Shown: positions 1 through 8,737, counted from the stretch's first letter. The stretch is 64,000 nucleotides of DNA from Asaia astilbis JCM 15831 (GCF_000613845.1 NZ_BAJT01000006.1:62001-126000); one strand, 5' to 3'. Numbers and translations are program-made. Notes: generated from the letters alone by a model not told the origin.

Positions 1-330
1 CCCTGCTTCTCGCGCCCGTCTGAGCTCACCGCCACTGACGACGTCGGCACCACATCCCTCCTGACGCAGAACAGTCAGGGTCGCGAGGTGATCATTGGCC
101 TTGAGCGCATAATGCAGGGCGACATCGAGACCGCGCTCGACAAAGGCTTTTCTCAGATTGCGGGTGCGGCGACGTAACGTGCCTGCTCCCGTGACCCAGC
201 AGGGTGTGCCGACCTGGCTCGCAATGGTCTGGAGAGGCACCCCCTCAAAAAGCAGACCGTCTTGCCCGTCCATATGCAGTGAAGGACGAGAGGCGAGAAG
301 GTTCATGATATCAGGGTCATGGCGTGTCAT
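1..330 (-). CDS. lysA: diaminopimelate decarboxylase, 5' part (runs off window start)
   Basis: The final enzyme of lysine synthesis, a PLP enzyme converting meso-diaminopimelate to lysine. The first 110 codons are visible. They contain the family motif HYALKAND, whose lysine (about residue 77) would bind PLP, followed by GCGADVVSGGEL, the conserved strand and turn of the alanine-racemase-like barrel. The start is the ATG at 330. It diverges from cdd with a gap of about 65 bp. The frame is intact to the window edge. In many alphaproteobacteria lysA follows argH-lptM; here that pair lies about 12.6 kb away. Identification rests on recognised motifs, not a search. Confidence 0.9.
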   Translation of the reverse strand, partial: MTRHDPDIMNLLASRPSLHMDGQDGLLFEGVPLQTIASQVGTPCWVTGAGTLRRRTRNLRKAFVERGLDVALHYALKANDHLATLTVLRQEGCGADVVSGGELRRAREAG

Positions 331-395
331 GTCGAATAGATTACAGTTGACCTCGACAGCTTCCAAGCTGGGATTGTGCCAAGGAAGGATTATTC

Positions 396-788
396 ATGAC
401 TGACGAGCTGATTGGGGCGGCACTTGCTGCACGCGAGCAGGCTTACGCCCCCTATTCGCGCTTCCAGGTCGGCGCGGCGCTGCGCTGCGAGGGGGTGGTC
501 TATCAGGGCTGCAATGTCGAGAACGCCGCCTATCCTCAGGGAAATTGTGCTGAAGCGGGGGCGATTGCGGCAATGGTGCTTGGTGGCGGTCGTCACATTG
601 ACGAGATCGTCATCGTCGGTGGCGGTGAAGCTCCTTGCACGCCTTGCGGCGGGTGTCGCCAGAGATTGCGGGAGTTTGCGGCAATCGATCTGCCGATCAG
701 GATCGTCAATCCGCAGGGTGCTCTCCTTCTGGAGACGACGCTGGGCGCGTTGCTTCCCTGGTCGTTCGGTCCAGATCATCTCGCGTGA
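396..788 (+). CDS. cdd: cytidine deaminase
   Basis: Deaminates cytidine and deoxycytidine to uridine and deoxyuridine in pyrimidine salvage; cytosolic, usually a homotetramer. The 130-residue length is typical of the small tetrameric class. The zinc site is complete: C51 with catalytic E53 in NCAEAGAI, and C84 and C87 in PCGGCRQ. The substrate-binding NVENAAYP is at about 40-47. The ATG at 396 is the only sensible start because the N-terminus already fits the family. The gene stands alone between lysA (divergent) and a secreted protease. Confidence 0.95.
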   Translation: MTDELIGAALAAREQAYAPYSRFQVGAALRCEGVVYQGCNVENAAYPQGNCAEAGAIAAMVLGGGRHIDEIVIVGGGEAPCTPCGGCRQRLREFAAIDLPIRIVNPQGALLLETTLGALLPWSFGPDHLA

Positions 789-807
789 AGCGATGGCGGA
801 GGAGGGA

Positions 808-1535
808 ATGAAGATTCGTTTTCTGTGCAAGATCAGCATGCTGTCAGCATTATGGGCAGCATCATGCGTGCAGGCTCATGCCGCAAAGGTAGATCTGCCC
901 GGAGTCGGAAATGGGGCTCGCCATGTCATTGACGTGAGCCGAGCGCTTGGCGGATCCTTGGGCGCGTGCAGACCGAACTCGGGGGACGGTGCACCGGCTT
1001 TCTGGTTGCGCCTTCGGTCATTATGACTGCGGCTCATTGTCTGTGGCGCGACGAGGCTGCTGCTTTCATCCAGCCGTCGAGTGTCCATTTCATGCTGGGC
1101 TACGACACAGGCTCATGGCGTGCGACCGCCCGCGCGGTGCGCTTTGTGATCCCACCTGCTTATGACCCCGTCCATCCTCTGCGAACGAGTCAGGCCGATC
1201 ATGCGACAATCATTCTCGATCATGCCCTGGCAACGTCTGGCGAGTTGCCTCCGGTCGTGACGGCACACGCAGGCGATCAAGCGATGCTCGCAGGATATCA
1301 GCAGGACCGCAAGGAACTCGCTATGGGCGATCTCGCTTGTCAGGTGGTCCGTGTTCGCGGTCAGCTTATCGACCATGATTGTGCGGCAACCCACGGTGCG
1401 AGCGGTGCGCCGCTTCTTGTCAAGACAAAGGCCGGCTGGGGAGTGGCTGGGATCGATGTCACAGCGCAGCAGGGACAGGGAGGGACAGCCGTCAAGTTTT
1501 TAGGGACGTCAACATCTAACGAAACCGTCAGATAA
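808..1535 (+). CDS. secreted trypsin-like (V8-type) serine protease, frame broken
   Basis: Chymotrypsin-fold serine peptidase. The start at 808 gives a signal peptide (hydrophobic stretch ending near HAA at about residue 26), so the product is exported. The catalytic histidine is in TAAHC, a likely aspartate in SQADHATIIL, and the serine in THGASGAPLL (GASGAP rather than the usual GNSGGP). The frame breaks near 946. One added base after GAGCGC joins the signal-peptide half to the catalytic half and gives a continuous ILGRVQTELGGRCTGF segment. Substrate is unknown. The protein is about 242 residues after repair. The break looks like a sequencing deletion, though a real pseudogene cannot be excluded. 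Confidence 0.72.
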
Positions 1536-1574
1536 AAATAATCCGCTTCTTCAAACCCCTTGCGCTAAACATCG

Positions 1575-1590
1575 TTAACAGACTGCTAAC
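1575..1590 (+). promoter_or_regulatory. CtrA-like box, one mismatch
   Basis: TTAA, seven bases, then CTAAC: one mismatch from the alphaproteobacterial CtrA full site TTAA-N7-TTAAC. It lies about 30 bp upstream of the receiver-only response regulator. Seen directly; the function is inference. Confidence 0.35.
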
Positions 1591-1616
1591 AACAATCAGC
1601 GAGAGGTGCAGGGATT

Positions 1617-2021
1617 ATGTTCGGAGAGGCTCATCAAGGCGTAAAAAGTCGTCGACTGACGATCAAGCCGCCGACGGTGCTTGTGGTTGAGGACCATATC
1701 GTTCTTCGACTGCACGTCTCGGACATGATTGAGGCAGCAGGTTATACTGTTCTCTCTGCAGGCGACGCCGATGAGGCTCTGCTGATGATCGGAAAAAATC
1801 CCGATATTCGCCTCGTCTTTTCCGATCTCGAGATGCCGAGTAAAATGAGTGGGCTCGATCTGGGGCATCATTTGCTCAGAACCCACCCTGAGATGGCGTT
1901 CGTGTTGACTTCGGGTCGCCAGGTCGATGACCGCTCCGCCTTACCGCCTAAAAGCCTCTTTGTGCCGAAGCCTTTCTTCGAGATCGACGTGCGTGCTGTT
2001 CTGGCGCAGTTGGTGCACTGA
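1617..2021 (+). CDS. single-domain (receiver-only) response regulator
   Basis: CheY-like receiver with no output domain, so it probably relays or competes for phosphate in a two-component pathway. Residues 20-130 form the whole domain: acidic pair E25-D26, phospho-acceptor D70 in VFSDLEMP, switch T98 in VLTSGR, and K118 in VPKPF. The short tail before residue 18 is variable. The start at 1617 is preceded by a purine-rich GAGAGGTGCAGGGA. No histidine kinase is adjacent, so the partner is unknown. This FixJ/CpdR-like single-receiver type is common in alphaproteobacteria. Confidence 0.88.
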   Translation: MFGEAHQGVKSRRLTIKPPTVLVVEDHIVLRLHVSDMIEAAGYTVLSAGDADEALLMIGKNPDIRLVFSDLEMPSKMSGLDLGHHLLRTHPEMAFVLTSGRQVDDRSALPPKSLFVPKPFFEIDVRAVLAQLVH

Positions 2022-2179
2022 GTTTCGCCGCCTGGTCGATCTTTCAACTATCCAACGCTCCTTCAGGAAAGGGGCGTGGAGGGTTCGTCGAGCGATGCAC
2101 CCTCGAATCAACGCCTCGCCACGATGGTGCGTCACCAGCCAGCGGACAGAAGAAGTATCTGATTTGTTTTAAGTAAGAA

Positions 2180-2256
2180 TGGCGCACCCGAAAGGAGTCG
2201 AACCTCTAACCCCCAGATTCGTAGTCTGGTGCTCTATCCAATTGAGCTACGGGTGC
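2180..2256 (-). tRNA. tRNA-Arg (anticodon ACG), copy 2
   Basis: A 77-nt cloverleaf including an encoded CCA end. Acceptor GCACCCG pairs with CGGGTGC; the anticodon loop CTACGAA has anticodon ACG; the T-loop is GGTTCGACTCC. Identical to the copy at 2290-2366, with 33 nt between them. Confidence 0.97.
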
Positions 2257-2289
2257 GAAATGAGCGCTTGCGTGCTCATGATGTTGTAG

Positions 2290-2366
2290 TGGCGCACCCG
2301 AAAGGAGTCGAACCTCTAACCCCCAGATTCGTAGTCTGGTGCTCTATCCAATTGAGCTACGGGTGC
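2290..2366 (-). tRNA. tRNA-Arg (anticodon ACG), copy 1
   Basis: Identical 77-nt tRNA with encoded CCA and anticodon ACG, upstream of the second copy in the direction of transcription. The two probably share one transcript. Confidence 0.97.
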
Positions 2367-2429
2367 GTCGTGGGGCGGGTTCTACTGCGAGTTTCCCGAC
2401 CGGCAAGGGGGATAAAGAAATTTTTTTGA

Positions 2430-2831
2430 TCAGTGATTTGGACGGGTCATGACGATATGGGCCCGGCAGGTCGGAGCACCGTAGATGCCACCGATGGCAT
2501 TCCCGACCGGGTAGCCGTTGAAGACGATGCTGTAGGCTTTGCCCTGAGCGTCCTTGAGCGTGAGCTGAGCGTGGAAATGTTGTTTGTCATTGCTACGCGT
2601 CCCCTTCAACACCAGCGCGTCGTCTCCCGGCGTGAAGCTGATGACGGATGTACCGATCTGTAGCGTCGAATTCGTGTCGGTCGGGCATGATCCCTGATCG
2701 GTCACGAGGGCACCGGTCCAGATCCCGACTGGATCCTTGCTCGGGGGCTGTGGGCTACCACAAGCCGTCAAAAGAGCCAGGACGCCGAGAATTGCCCCAT
2801 GGGGCAGGTGGGGAAAACGGTGATGGCGCAT
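2430..2831 (-). CDS. hypothetical lipoprotein
   Basis: A 133-residue protein with a lipoprotein signal: hydrophobic stretch at 13-21 and lipobox LTAC with C24 as the lipidated cysteine. The mature part looks like a small beta-rich domain (PVGIWTGAL near the start, two further cysteines). I do not recognise a named family. It diverges from guaA and sits next to the tRNA-Arg pair. It is probably an envelope protein; function unknown. Confidence 0.75.
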   Translation of the reverse strand: MRHHRFPHLPHGAILGVLALLTACGSPQPPSKDPVGIWTGALVTDQGSCPTDTNSTLQIGTSVISFTPGDDALVLKGTRSNDKQHFHAQLTLKDAQGKAYSIVFNGYPVGNAIGGIYGAPTCRAHIVMTRPNH

Positions 2832-2965
2832 ATCAGTCTCGTCTGAATGAAGGAATCATGACATTAGGAGCGGCTCTAACGTGTCGTTTGGGATGACGTT
2901 GCCTCTCAGACATTCTATACGATGCCCACAGAATTTGCCCATGCATGACGTGTTGAAAGAGCGCT

Positions 2966-4560
2966 ATGACCGACACAGCCCCGTTGAACGCCGATAATCT
3001 CGATCAGCAGCTCCATGAGGATCGGATCCTGATCCTCGATTTCGGCAGTCAGGTGACGCAGCTCATTGCGCGCCGTGTGCGTGAGAGCGGCGTCTATTGC
3101 GAGATCTGGCCTTTCACCGCGACAGAGGAAAAGATCCGTGGGTTTCATCCCAAGGGTGTCATCCTTTCGGGCAGCCCAGCGAGTGTGCATGACGAAAATG
3201 CGCCGACGATTCCCGAAGTGGTTTTCGATCTCAACATTCCCGTGCTCGGCATCTGCTACGGCCAGCAGGCGTTGTGTGCCCGTCTGGGAGGAAAGGTCGA
3301 AACTCATGAGCATCGTGAATTCGGCCGCGCGCATATCGAGATCGCCGAGGATTGTGCCCTGTTCCGCGGAGAGTGGTCGCGCGGTCATCGTGAGCAGGTC
3401 TGGATGAGCCATGGCGACCGTGTCACGGCGTTGCTCCTGGCTTCCGCGCTGTCGCTTGGTCGGAAGGCGCGCCTTTCGCGATCATCGCAGATGAAGGGCG
3501 TCGCCTTTACGGTGTGCAGTTCCATCCGGAAGTAGTGCACACCCCTCATGGTGCGGCACTGATCAAAAATTTCACGCATGATGTCGCGGGCTGCAAGGGC
3601 ACCTGGACCATGGCGGGGTTCCGCGATCTGGAAATCGCGCGCATCCGTGAGCAGGTAGGCTCCGGCCGCGTCATTTGCGGGCTGTCAGGTGGGGTGGATT
3701 CTTCTGTTGCCGCCAAGCTTATTCACGATGCAATCGGCGACCAGTTGACGTGTATCTTCGTCGATCCGGGTATCCTGCGTTCGGGCGAAGCCGATGAGGT
3801 GGTCAAGACATTCCGTGGGCGGTTCAATATCCGTCTTGTGCATCGTGACGCGTCGGACCTGTTCCTGAACGCTCTGGCTGGCGTTACCGATCCGGAGGTC
3901 AAGCGCAAGACGATCGGTCGTCTGTTCATCGAAGTGTTCGAGGAAGAGGCAACCAAGCTCGGCGGTGCACAATTCCTGGCTCAGGGCACGCTTTATCCTG
4001 ACGTGATTGAGTCGATCAGCTTCACGGGTGGCCCATCGGTAACCATCAAGTCGCACCATAATGTCGGCGGTCTGCCGGACCGTATGAACATGAAGCTCGT
4101 CGAACCCTTGCGTGAGCTGTTCAAGGACGAGGTTCGTGCGCTCGGTCGTGAGCTGGGTATTCCCGAAGCAATCGTCGGGCGTCACCCTTTCCCGGGGCCA
4201 GGGCTCGCCATCCGTATCCCGGGTGCGATCGATCGTGAGAAGCTGGATCTATTGCGCAAGGTCGACGCCATTTATCTGGAAGAGATCCGCAATGCGGGTC
4301 TTTATGACGCGATCTGGCAGGCTTTCGCGGTTCTGCTGCCGGTTCGGACAGTCGGCGTGATGGGAGACGGACGGACTTACGATCAGGCCTGTGCCTTGCG
4401 CGCAGTAACCAGCACTGACGGTATGACGGCTGAAGTCTATCCTTTCGATTTCGGCTTCCTGAATCGTGTCGCTGGTCGCATCGTCAACGAAGTGCGCGGC
4501 ATCAACCGCGTGACTTACGACATCACGTCAAAGCCACCGGGCACGATCGAGTGGGAATGA
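2966..4560 (+). CDS. guaA: GMP synthase (glutamine-hydrolysing), frame broken
   Basis: Amidates XMP to GMP with glutamine and ATP. N-terminal class I glutamine amidotransferase: ILDFGSQ, nucleophile cysteine in GICYGQQ, and the histidine and glutamate in FHPEV. The C-terminal ATP pyrophosphatase has the P-loop SGGVDSS at about residue 234, ending with KPPGTIEWE, the usual GuaA C-terminus. The frame breaks at about 3434. One added C (TTGC to TTGCC) gives [19 protein letters not shown] and a normal length of about 531 residues. The last 18 bases are one copy of the direct repeat bounding a genomic island, so the island keeps the reading frame and stop codon intact. Confidence 0.95.
4543..4560 (+). 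repeat. putative att site, guaA-proximal copy
   Basis: ACGATCGAGTGGGAATGA, the last five codons plus stop of guaA. Repeated at 8658-8675 with one mismatch (A to G). It marks the left edge of the island; the 3' end of guaA is a known integration target for tyrosine-recombinase islands. Confidence 0.75.
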
Positions 4561-4608
4561 TTCCGCGTCTGGCATAGGGTGGCGTTACCCGGCATGAAAG
4601 TGCCTCGA

Positions 4609-4634
4609 AGCCCGCAGAAATGCGGGCTTTTTTG
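4609..4634 (+). terminator. rho-independent terminator after guaA
   Basis: A seven-base-pair stem GCCCGCA/TGCGGGC with a GAAA tetraloop, followed by six T. It lies about 50 bp after the guaA stop, inside the island edge, so it probably came with the island. Confidence 0.85.
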
Positions 4635-4665
4635 TTCTTTGGTTCGGCATTCTCTGGCACCGAAA

Positions 4666-4844
4666 GGTATCGCCCAGCAGTAACTTTTTATGGCACGGTG
4701 CATGGCACTGATTAAGTCTGATGCCATGATTTTTATCGATACCATGTCGGGAACTCTACGCGAGTCACGGTATCGATGTTTAATAACCATATGAATAATA
4801 GTGATTTTATCCGGTTATTTTAATGGTTTTTGGTCATGGTATCG
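4666..4844. repeat. left-arm cluster of GGTATCG repeats
   Basis: GGTATCG occurs at 4666, 4769 and 4838 on the plus strand and inverted at 4737-4743. Two of these extend to CATGGTATCG (4835-4844, and inverted at 4737-4746). The same ten-mer recurs in the right arm. The spacing and mixed orientation are like arm-type binding sites of a lambda-type integrase. Confidence 0.5.
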
Positions 4845-5007
4845 CCGTTTGGAGTGCCATGGACCGATGCTGACTGACACCAAACTGCGCACCGCGAAAC
4901 TCGCTTGACAAAGCTGCGGCGGTGTCGATCTCGTTGATCGTCCGCGCATAGGTGAACAAGTATGTGAATTGTGCGTGCAGGGCGCGAACGTAGGCTTGCG
5001 GTTCCAT
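4834..5007 (-). CDS. possible 57-residue protein of the guaA island
   Basis: A short frame starting at the ATG at 5007, with a GAGGAC purine run about ten bases upstream and a stop immediately before it in frame. It begins MEPQAYVRALHAQF and reads as an ordinary amphipathic, aromatic-rich small protein without low-complexity sequence. It lies downstream of the large nuclease-NTPase gene in the same direction. No family recognised. It could be a partner, a remnant of a lost gene, or chance. Confidence 0.35.
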   Translation of the reverse strand: MEPQAYVRALHAQFTYLFTYARTINEIDTAAALSSEFRGAQFGVSQHRSMALQTAIP

Positions 5008-5204
5008 TTCTTAGTCGTCCTCTTCGCCAGGTGTTTCTAGCGGCTAATCGAAAACAACGAATCCGTTTGCGGAACCACCGTGAACGTCCTCGGACCTTCA
5101 CGATCAGGGCTTCAAAATCGCGCGCGAGCAACGACAAGCGAGCTCCGGCAATCGTCATCGGAGCACGACGGAAATGGGTCAATGGGTCGAGCGAAGACAC
5201 CTTG
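5008..5204 (-). other. short gap with fragmentary reading frames
   Basis: Between the stop of the large island gene and the small ORF. Pieces of natural-looking coding sequence occur in different frames (for example MTIAGARLSLLARDFEALIV, and a run ending PLETPGEEDD just before the small ORF). No continuous gene can be supported; another lost base or a decayed gene is possible. Confidence 0.3.
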
Positions 5205-8200
5205 TCAGGCCTCTCGCGGCACAGCATTTGATGGCTTTCCGGTAACAAGAGCGTCATCAAACGATTCCGGCCACACGATCGGTTCCAGCATTTTCGCGGA
5301 AGGGGTCGAGCGTTTGGGGTACTCGCGGCGCAGAGATCGCGCCACATCACCGAGGGCATCCACGCGGTCAATGGCATAGTGGATGAGGAGCGCTGCCGCT
5401 TCGCGCGGGTTGGCATCCTTATTGTGCTTGCGTTGGGCTTCCCCCCCGAGCAGGGCCTTGCGCCATCCCTCCGTGGCCCTTGCCGGATCGATCTGATCCA
5501 GGATGCGGGTCAAGCCGGCTTCATCGACTTCGGCGAGAGCGCGGATAAACAGGGCGGCCTTGTCACAGAAGGTCGGACTTTGCTGCGACAAGATCGCTGC
5601 GATGGGGGCATAGTGCGGCTCGAGGAGGGCGGCCAATAGGCTGGGTCTAGTGCGCGCGACGAGTGCCAGCATGCTACGCCGAGCCCCCATTCACCGTGAC
5701 CGTGCTTGGTAATTAAGACGGGCTTGCCCGCGGCCAAGTGACGAAAAGCTACTTCGGGAGCCATCCAGGCGAGATGGGGCGAGAGGTTGGCGATTTGGGC
5801 TTCATTGCGTGCAATAAGTTGGCTGATAGTCGGCCGGGCCGCGGGAAGCTGCCAAGCCACAGACAACAGCGTGCGCGCGCCGCCGATCTCCTCCTTCCAG
5901 CCGGGTCCGATGGCGGTTCCAATCCTTTGCCAATCGAGCGCTTGGACCGTTTCCGCGAAGACGGTGGGGGAGACTGTTCTCAGGACATGCAAGATACCGG
6001 CAGCTGCTTGAAATGATCGCGGGTCGCTTTGCGACAGCTTGTCCGCCAGGTGTCTCGGTTTCCAGCAGGTGCATATCCGGCGTGCGGCGTGTTTCATCCT
6101 GGTCGTGGGGCGCCGCTTTCCCACGTATATCCCAAGCGGATCGTAGACTCGTAGCGCATGCCAGAAGAGATCGTCGAGCTCGCGGAACGCGCCTTGCGGA
6201 TCGTTTTGAAGCCGCCCTGCGATCGAAGGCGCGAGCGCTTCGATCAGCTCGCAGGCCAAAGCCTCATCGGTGTAGCTGATGTGCTTGCAAAGGTCAGCGA
6301 CAAGGGAGAGCGGGGCGTCGATGGGCCAAGCGGAGACCACGCGAAAAAGGTGGTCGCGATCAAGCGCAGCTAGGTAGGCGACCTTCCATGGCTCGTCGTT
6401 CGTCAATTGACTTATTGAGACCAGCTCGGCGATCTCGCAGGCATGGACCGGGGCCGCGGTGCTGATCGCGTCCGCGAGTACGTTTGGAGAGATTCGGGCC
6501 TTGATGGCGGCGCCCAGTTCTTCTTCATAAGAAATGATCTGGCTCACAAGCCTGCCCAAGGCATAGCAGGCGCCTTTTGGCGCGGCCTCGATCCAGCCGA
6601 CGACGACATCTTGATGGTCTGCGGCGCCGATACCGTTAGGTGTGAGGTAGCTTCTGACCTCGTTCAGGGCCCAGCTTGCGTGGAGGATTTCATTAGGGGT
6701 ACTGGCGGCCCAAGCCCGGTCGAGCAGCGGACGCAGCCATTCCGGCTTTATTAGGTACGACCAGCGCCCAAAGTCGCCAGTGCGCAACAATTCACCAAGA
6801 AGTACCGCAAAGCCTCCCAAGGGGAGCATCGGGTTTGCGAGTGTGGATTGCAGCAGGCGAGCTATTCGATTGATCCCTTCCGGGTTCTGGCCTTTGAGAA
6901 TTTGCCCGAGCAGAACGCCGGCTAGGCGCTGGTGAGGGCAGCGCAAGTCGGAGCGAGTGAGCAGCAGGCGTTGGGCAACCAACCAGTCAACGGCGGGCTG
7001 CAGTTCGGCATCTGTGACGTGGCCTTCCACTTGTTCTCTCAGACTATCAAACGGACAGGACGCGTCGCGAGAGGCAAGCTGTCGGATGGCTGCAGCAGCC
7101 AGTACCACGTCCGCGCCGGCGGCGCGCGCAGAATCGGCCATAGATTTAGACCGTCGCCAGCCTCCACCGAGGATAAAACAGAATTGCCATGGAAATTTCG
7201 CAGTTTCAGCCTGATTAAGGCGCCAGTCGAGAGGTTCCTCGGACAACCCAGGCCCAACGCGGTCATCAGCTTTCCGGACGGCGGCAAGTGTACGTTCAAC
7301 ATCCGCACGAAGGCCGTGGGCGATGACCGCGACCGCTCTCTTGGCGTCAAGGTGAATGGTGCCAGCGGCAGTCACCCTTCCATCCGACAGGGTATGAGCA
7401 CTCAGTACCCATCGGTTTTCTGAGGCTGATTCCTCCAGTGCCCTTAGCTGTGCGGGTGGCGCGAGATGAGCGTCATCAACGATGTAGAGCGTCGGCTCCG
7501 GACTCGACGCTGCGGTTGGAAGACCCGCTGTCGGGTCGGTAAGACGGAAGATGCGCCACCCGCTCGTGCCTATGGCGCGGGCGGCCTGCAAGGCGCAGAT
7601 CGACTTTCCCGCGCCAGGAACACCGGCCAGACGCGCCGTCCCGGCTTGGCGAAGCTCTTGGATTAGGGTTTCGGCCTCTGGCAAGGTTGGGCAGGCGCCA
7701 ACGTCTGCGGGCCCAAGTGGGCGCCCCATGAGGGCAGGGCCAAGATCGCGCAGCGACGTGAATGAGATCTTTGCCCAGTCAGGCGCCGGGGCAGTCTTTG
7801 TAGCTAGGGCGCCGAAGAGCTGCTGGATCGCGCTTGACCGCTCTGGGTAGAACTCTTCGACGACCTCGGGGTGGGACGATAGCAAGCCAACGATCGACTC
7901 CCACCCGAGCACTGCCACGCGGAATTGGCCAGCCTTTACACGCCGCTCCGATATAGCCGCGGCGTGTCGTTGAAGCGCCCCGTCGTTTGGAGCTGTGGTG
8001 GCAAACACCCACTGACTGAGTTGCGGCGAAAAGTGTTCCGCTTTTGCGAGTTCGGTATCGAACTCGTCAGCCGTCGCGGCGGCGCTGTAGAGCTGATCCT
8101 TCCCTTTACACTGCACACCATAGGTGCGACCGGGCTCGTCCTTCGATGAGCCGAAGACGTCGACGCCGTGCTGCGCCTGACCCGTCCGGCCGTGCCGCTG

Positions 8201-8302
8201 TATGAGCGGGTTCTTCCATACTGCCGCGAACAGGGCTCGCGTCAGTGCTTCGAACTTGTCCCAATTATTCGGCGCCGGAAGTTGCTGGTCTAGGAGATCC
8301 AT
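5205..8302 (-). CDS. Mrr-like nuclease / STAND-like P-loop NTPase fusion with helical repeats, candidate antiphage protein; frame broken
   Basis: About 1030 residues after repair. Residues 12-135 resemble an Mrr/PD-(D/E)xK restriction nuclease: E18 in DKFEAL, D48 in HGVDVFG and Q64-C65-K66 in YGVQCKGKD fit the E-D-QxK pattern of DNA-cleaving Mrr domains. A P-loop NTPase follows: Walker A GVPGAGKS at 227-234, Walker B LYIVDDAHL at about 272-280, then a winged-helix-like part with RCPHQRLAG. The last 500 or so residues look like alpha-helical repeats suitable for sensing. This order (nuclease, STAND-type ATPase, repeat sensor) is that of Avs-like antiviral proteins. The frame breaks at about 5682; one added base in GGGGGC restores the C-terminal 160 residues, which end NAVPREA. 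It is the only large gene of the guaA island. Antiphage function is inference. Confidence 0.75.
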
Positions 8303-8657
8303 CGTCTTGTTGAGTCAGTGTATGGGTCAGCTTCTCCTATGTCCGGAATCAGGATCGGCCTCAATGCATCTTTTGCGCTGCGTAGCCCCTTGCGCCCAAG
8401 GTGAGGGTGTGAAGCGGCGTTGCACAACTAGGGCTGCCTTCTCGGTGCCACTCCCGAGTTATTGAAATAGTGCGGGGTGGTTCGGTGCCGTTGATCTGAT
8501 CCCGTAGGAGGCCAAATCGCTCAATGCCGGCGCAACAAGGTAGCCTGACAGGCTTCGGTTCCCAATCAAAGCCGTTTCTCTATATGGTATTTCTCATGGT
8601 ATCGACAATAAGTTCTTGGATAGGAATTTGAATTCAAGGGTTATTTTCTGGAATCCA
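8303..8657. other. right arm of the island, no gene recognised
   Basis: 355 bp upstream of the nuclease-NTPase gene, so it must hold that gene's promoter. No convincing ORF on either strand and no integrase remnant visible. It contains one CATGGTATCG repeat. Confidence 0.6.
8595..8604 (+). repeat. right-arm CATGGTATCG repeat
   Basis: The third copy of the ten-mer found twice in the left arm (4737-4746 inverted, 4835-4844), here 54 bp inside the right repeat. Confidence 0.5.
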
Positions 8658-8675
8658 ACGATCGAGTGGGAGTGA
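8658..8675 (+). repeat. putative att site, distal copy
   Basis: ACGATCGAGTGGGAGTGA, matching the guaA 3' end at 4543-4560 except for one base. It marks the right edge of the island and would be the displaced original guaA end. Confidence 0.75.
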
Positions 8676-8708
8676 ACGAAATTCGTTTTTCCGATCACTG
8701 ATGAGAGT

Positions 8709-8737
8709 AAAAAAGCCCGCTCAATGAGCGGGCTTTT
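8709..8737. terminator. bidirectional terminator downstream of the island
   Basis: Stem GCCCGCTC/GAGCGGGC with an AAT loop, an A-tract before and a T-tract after. It sits about 35 bp beyond the displaced guaA stop and is probably the original guaA terminator; it also serves the convergent chemoreceptor gene. Confidence 0.85.

Larger units (their letters stand above)
4543..8675. mobile_element. small genomic island integrated at the 3' end of guaA
   Basis: About 4.1 kb between direct repeats 4543-4560 and 8658-8675 (17 of 18 bases match). The interior contains one large minus-strand gene, a possible 57-codon ORF, AT-richer arms, and copies of CATGGTATCG near both ends that resemble integrase arm sites. 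No integrase, relaxase or transposase was found, so it would be non-autonomous or a remnant. Both ends carry a GC-rich terminator. Repeat and gene content are seen directly; mobility is inferred from the known use of guaA as an integration site. Confidence 0.75.

Noticed and set aside
390-839. 149-codon frame antisense to cdd
   Set aside because: Lies wholly over the well-supported cytidine deaminase gene; composition is that of a shadow frame.
4820-5416. 198-codon minus-strand frame at the left of the island
   Set aside because: Overlaps the repaired C-terminus of the nuclease-NTPase; very arginine/serine-rich, as expected of a wrong frame.
8380-8470. GTTGCACAAC-type sequence in the island right arm, possibly an IS end
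   Set aside because: No matching inverted end, transposase or target duplication found.
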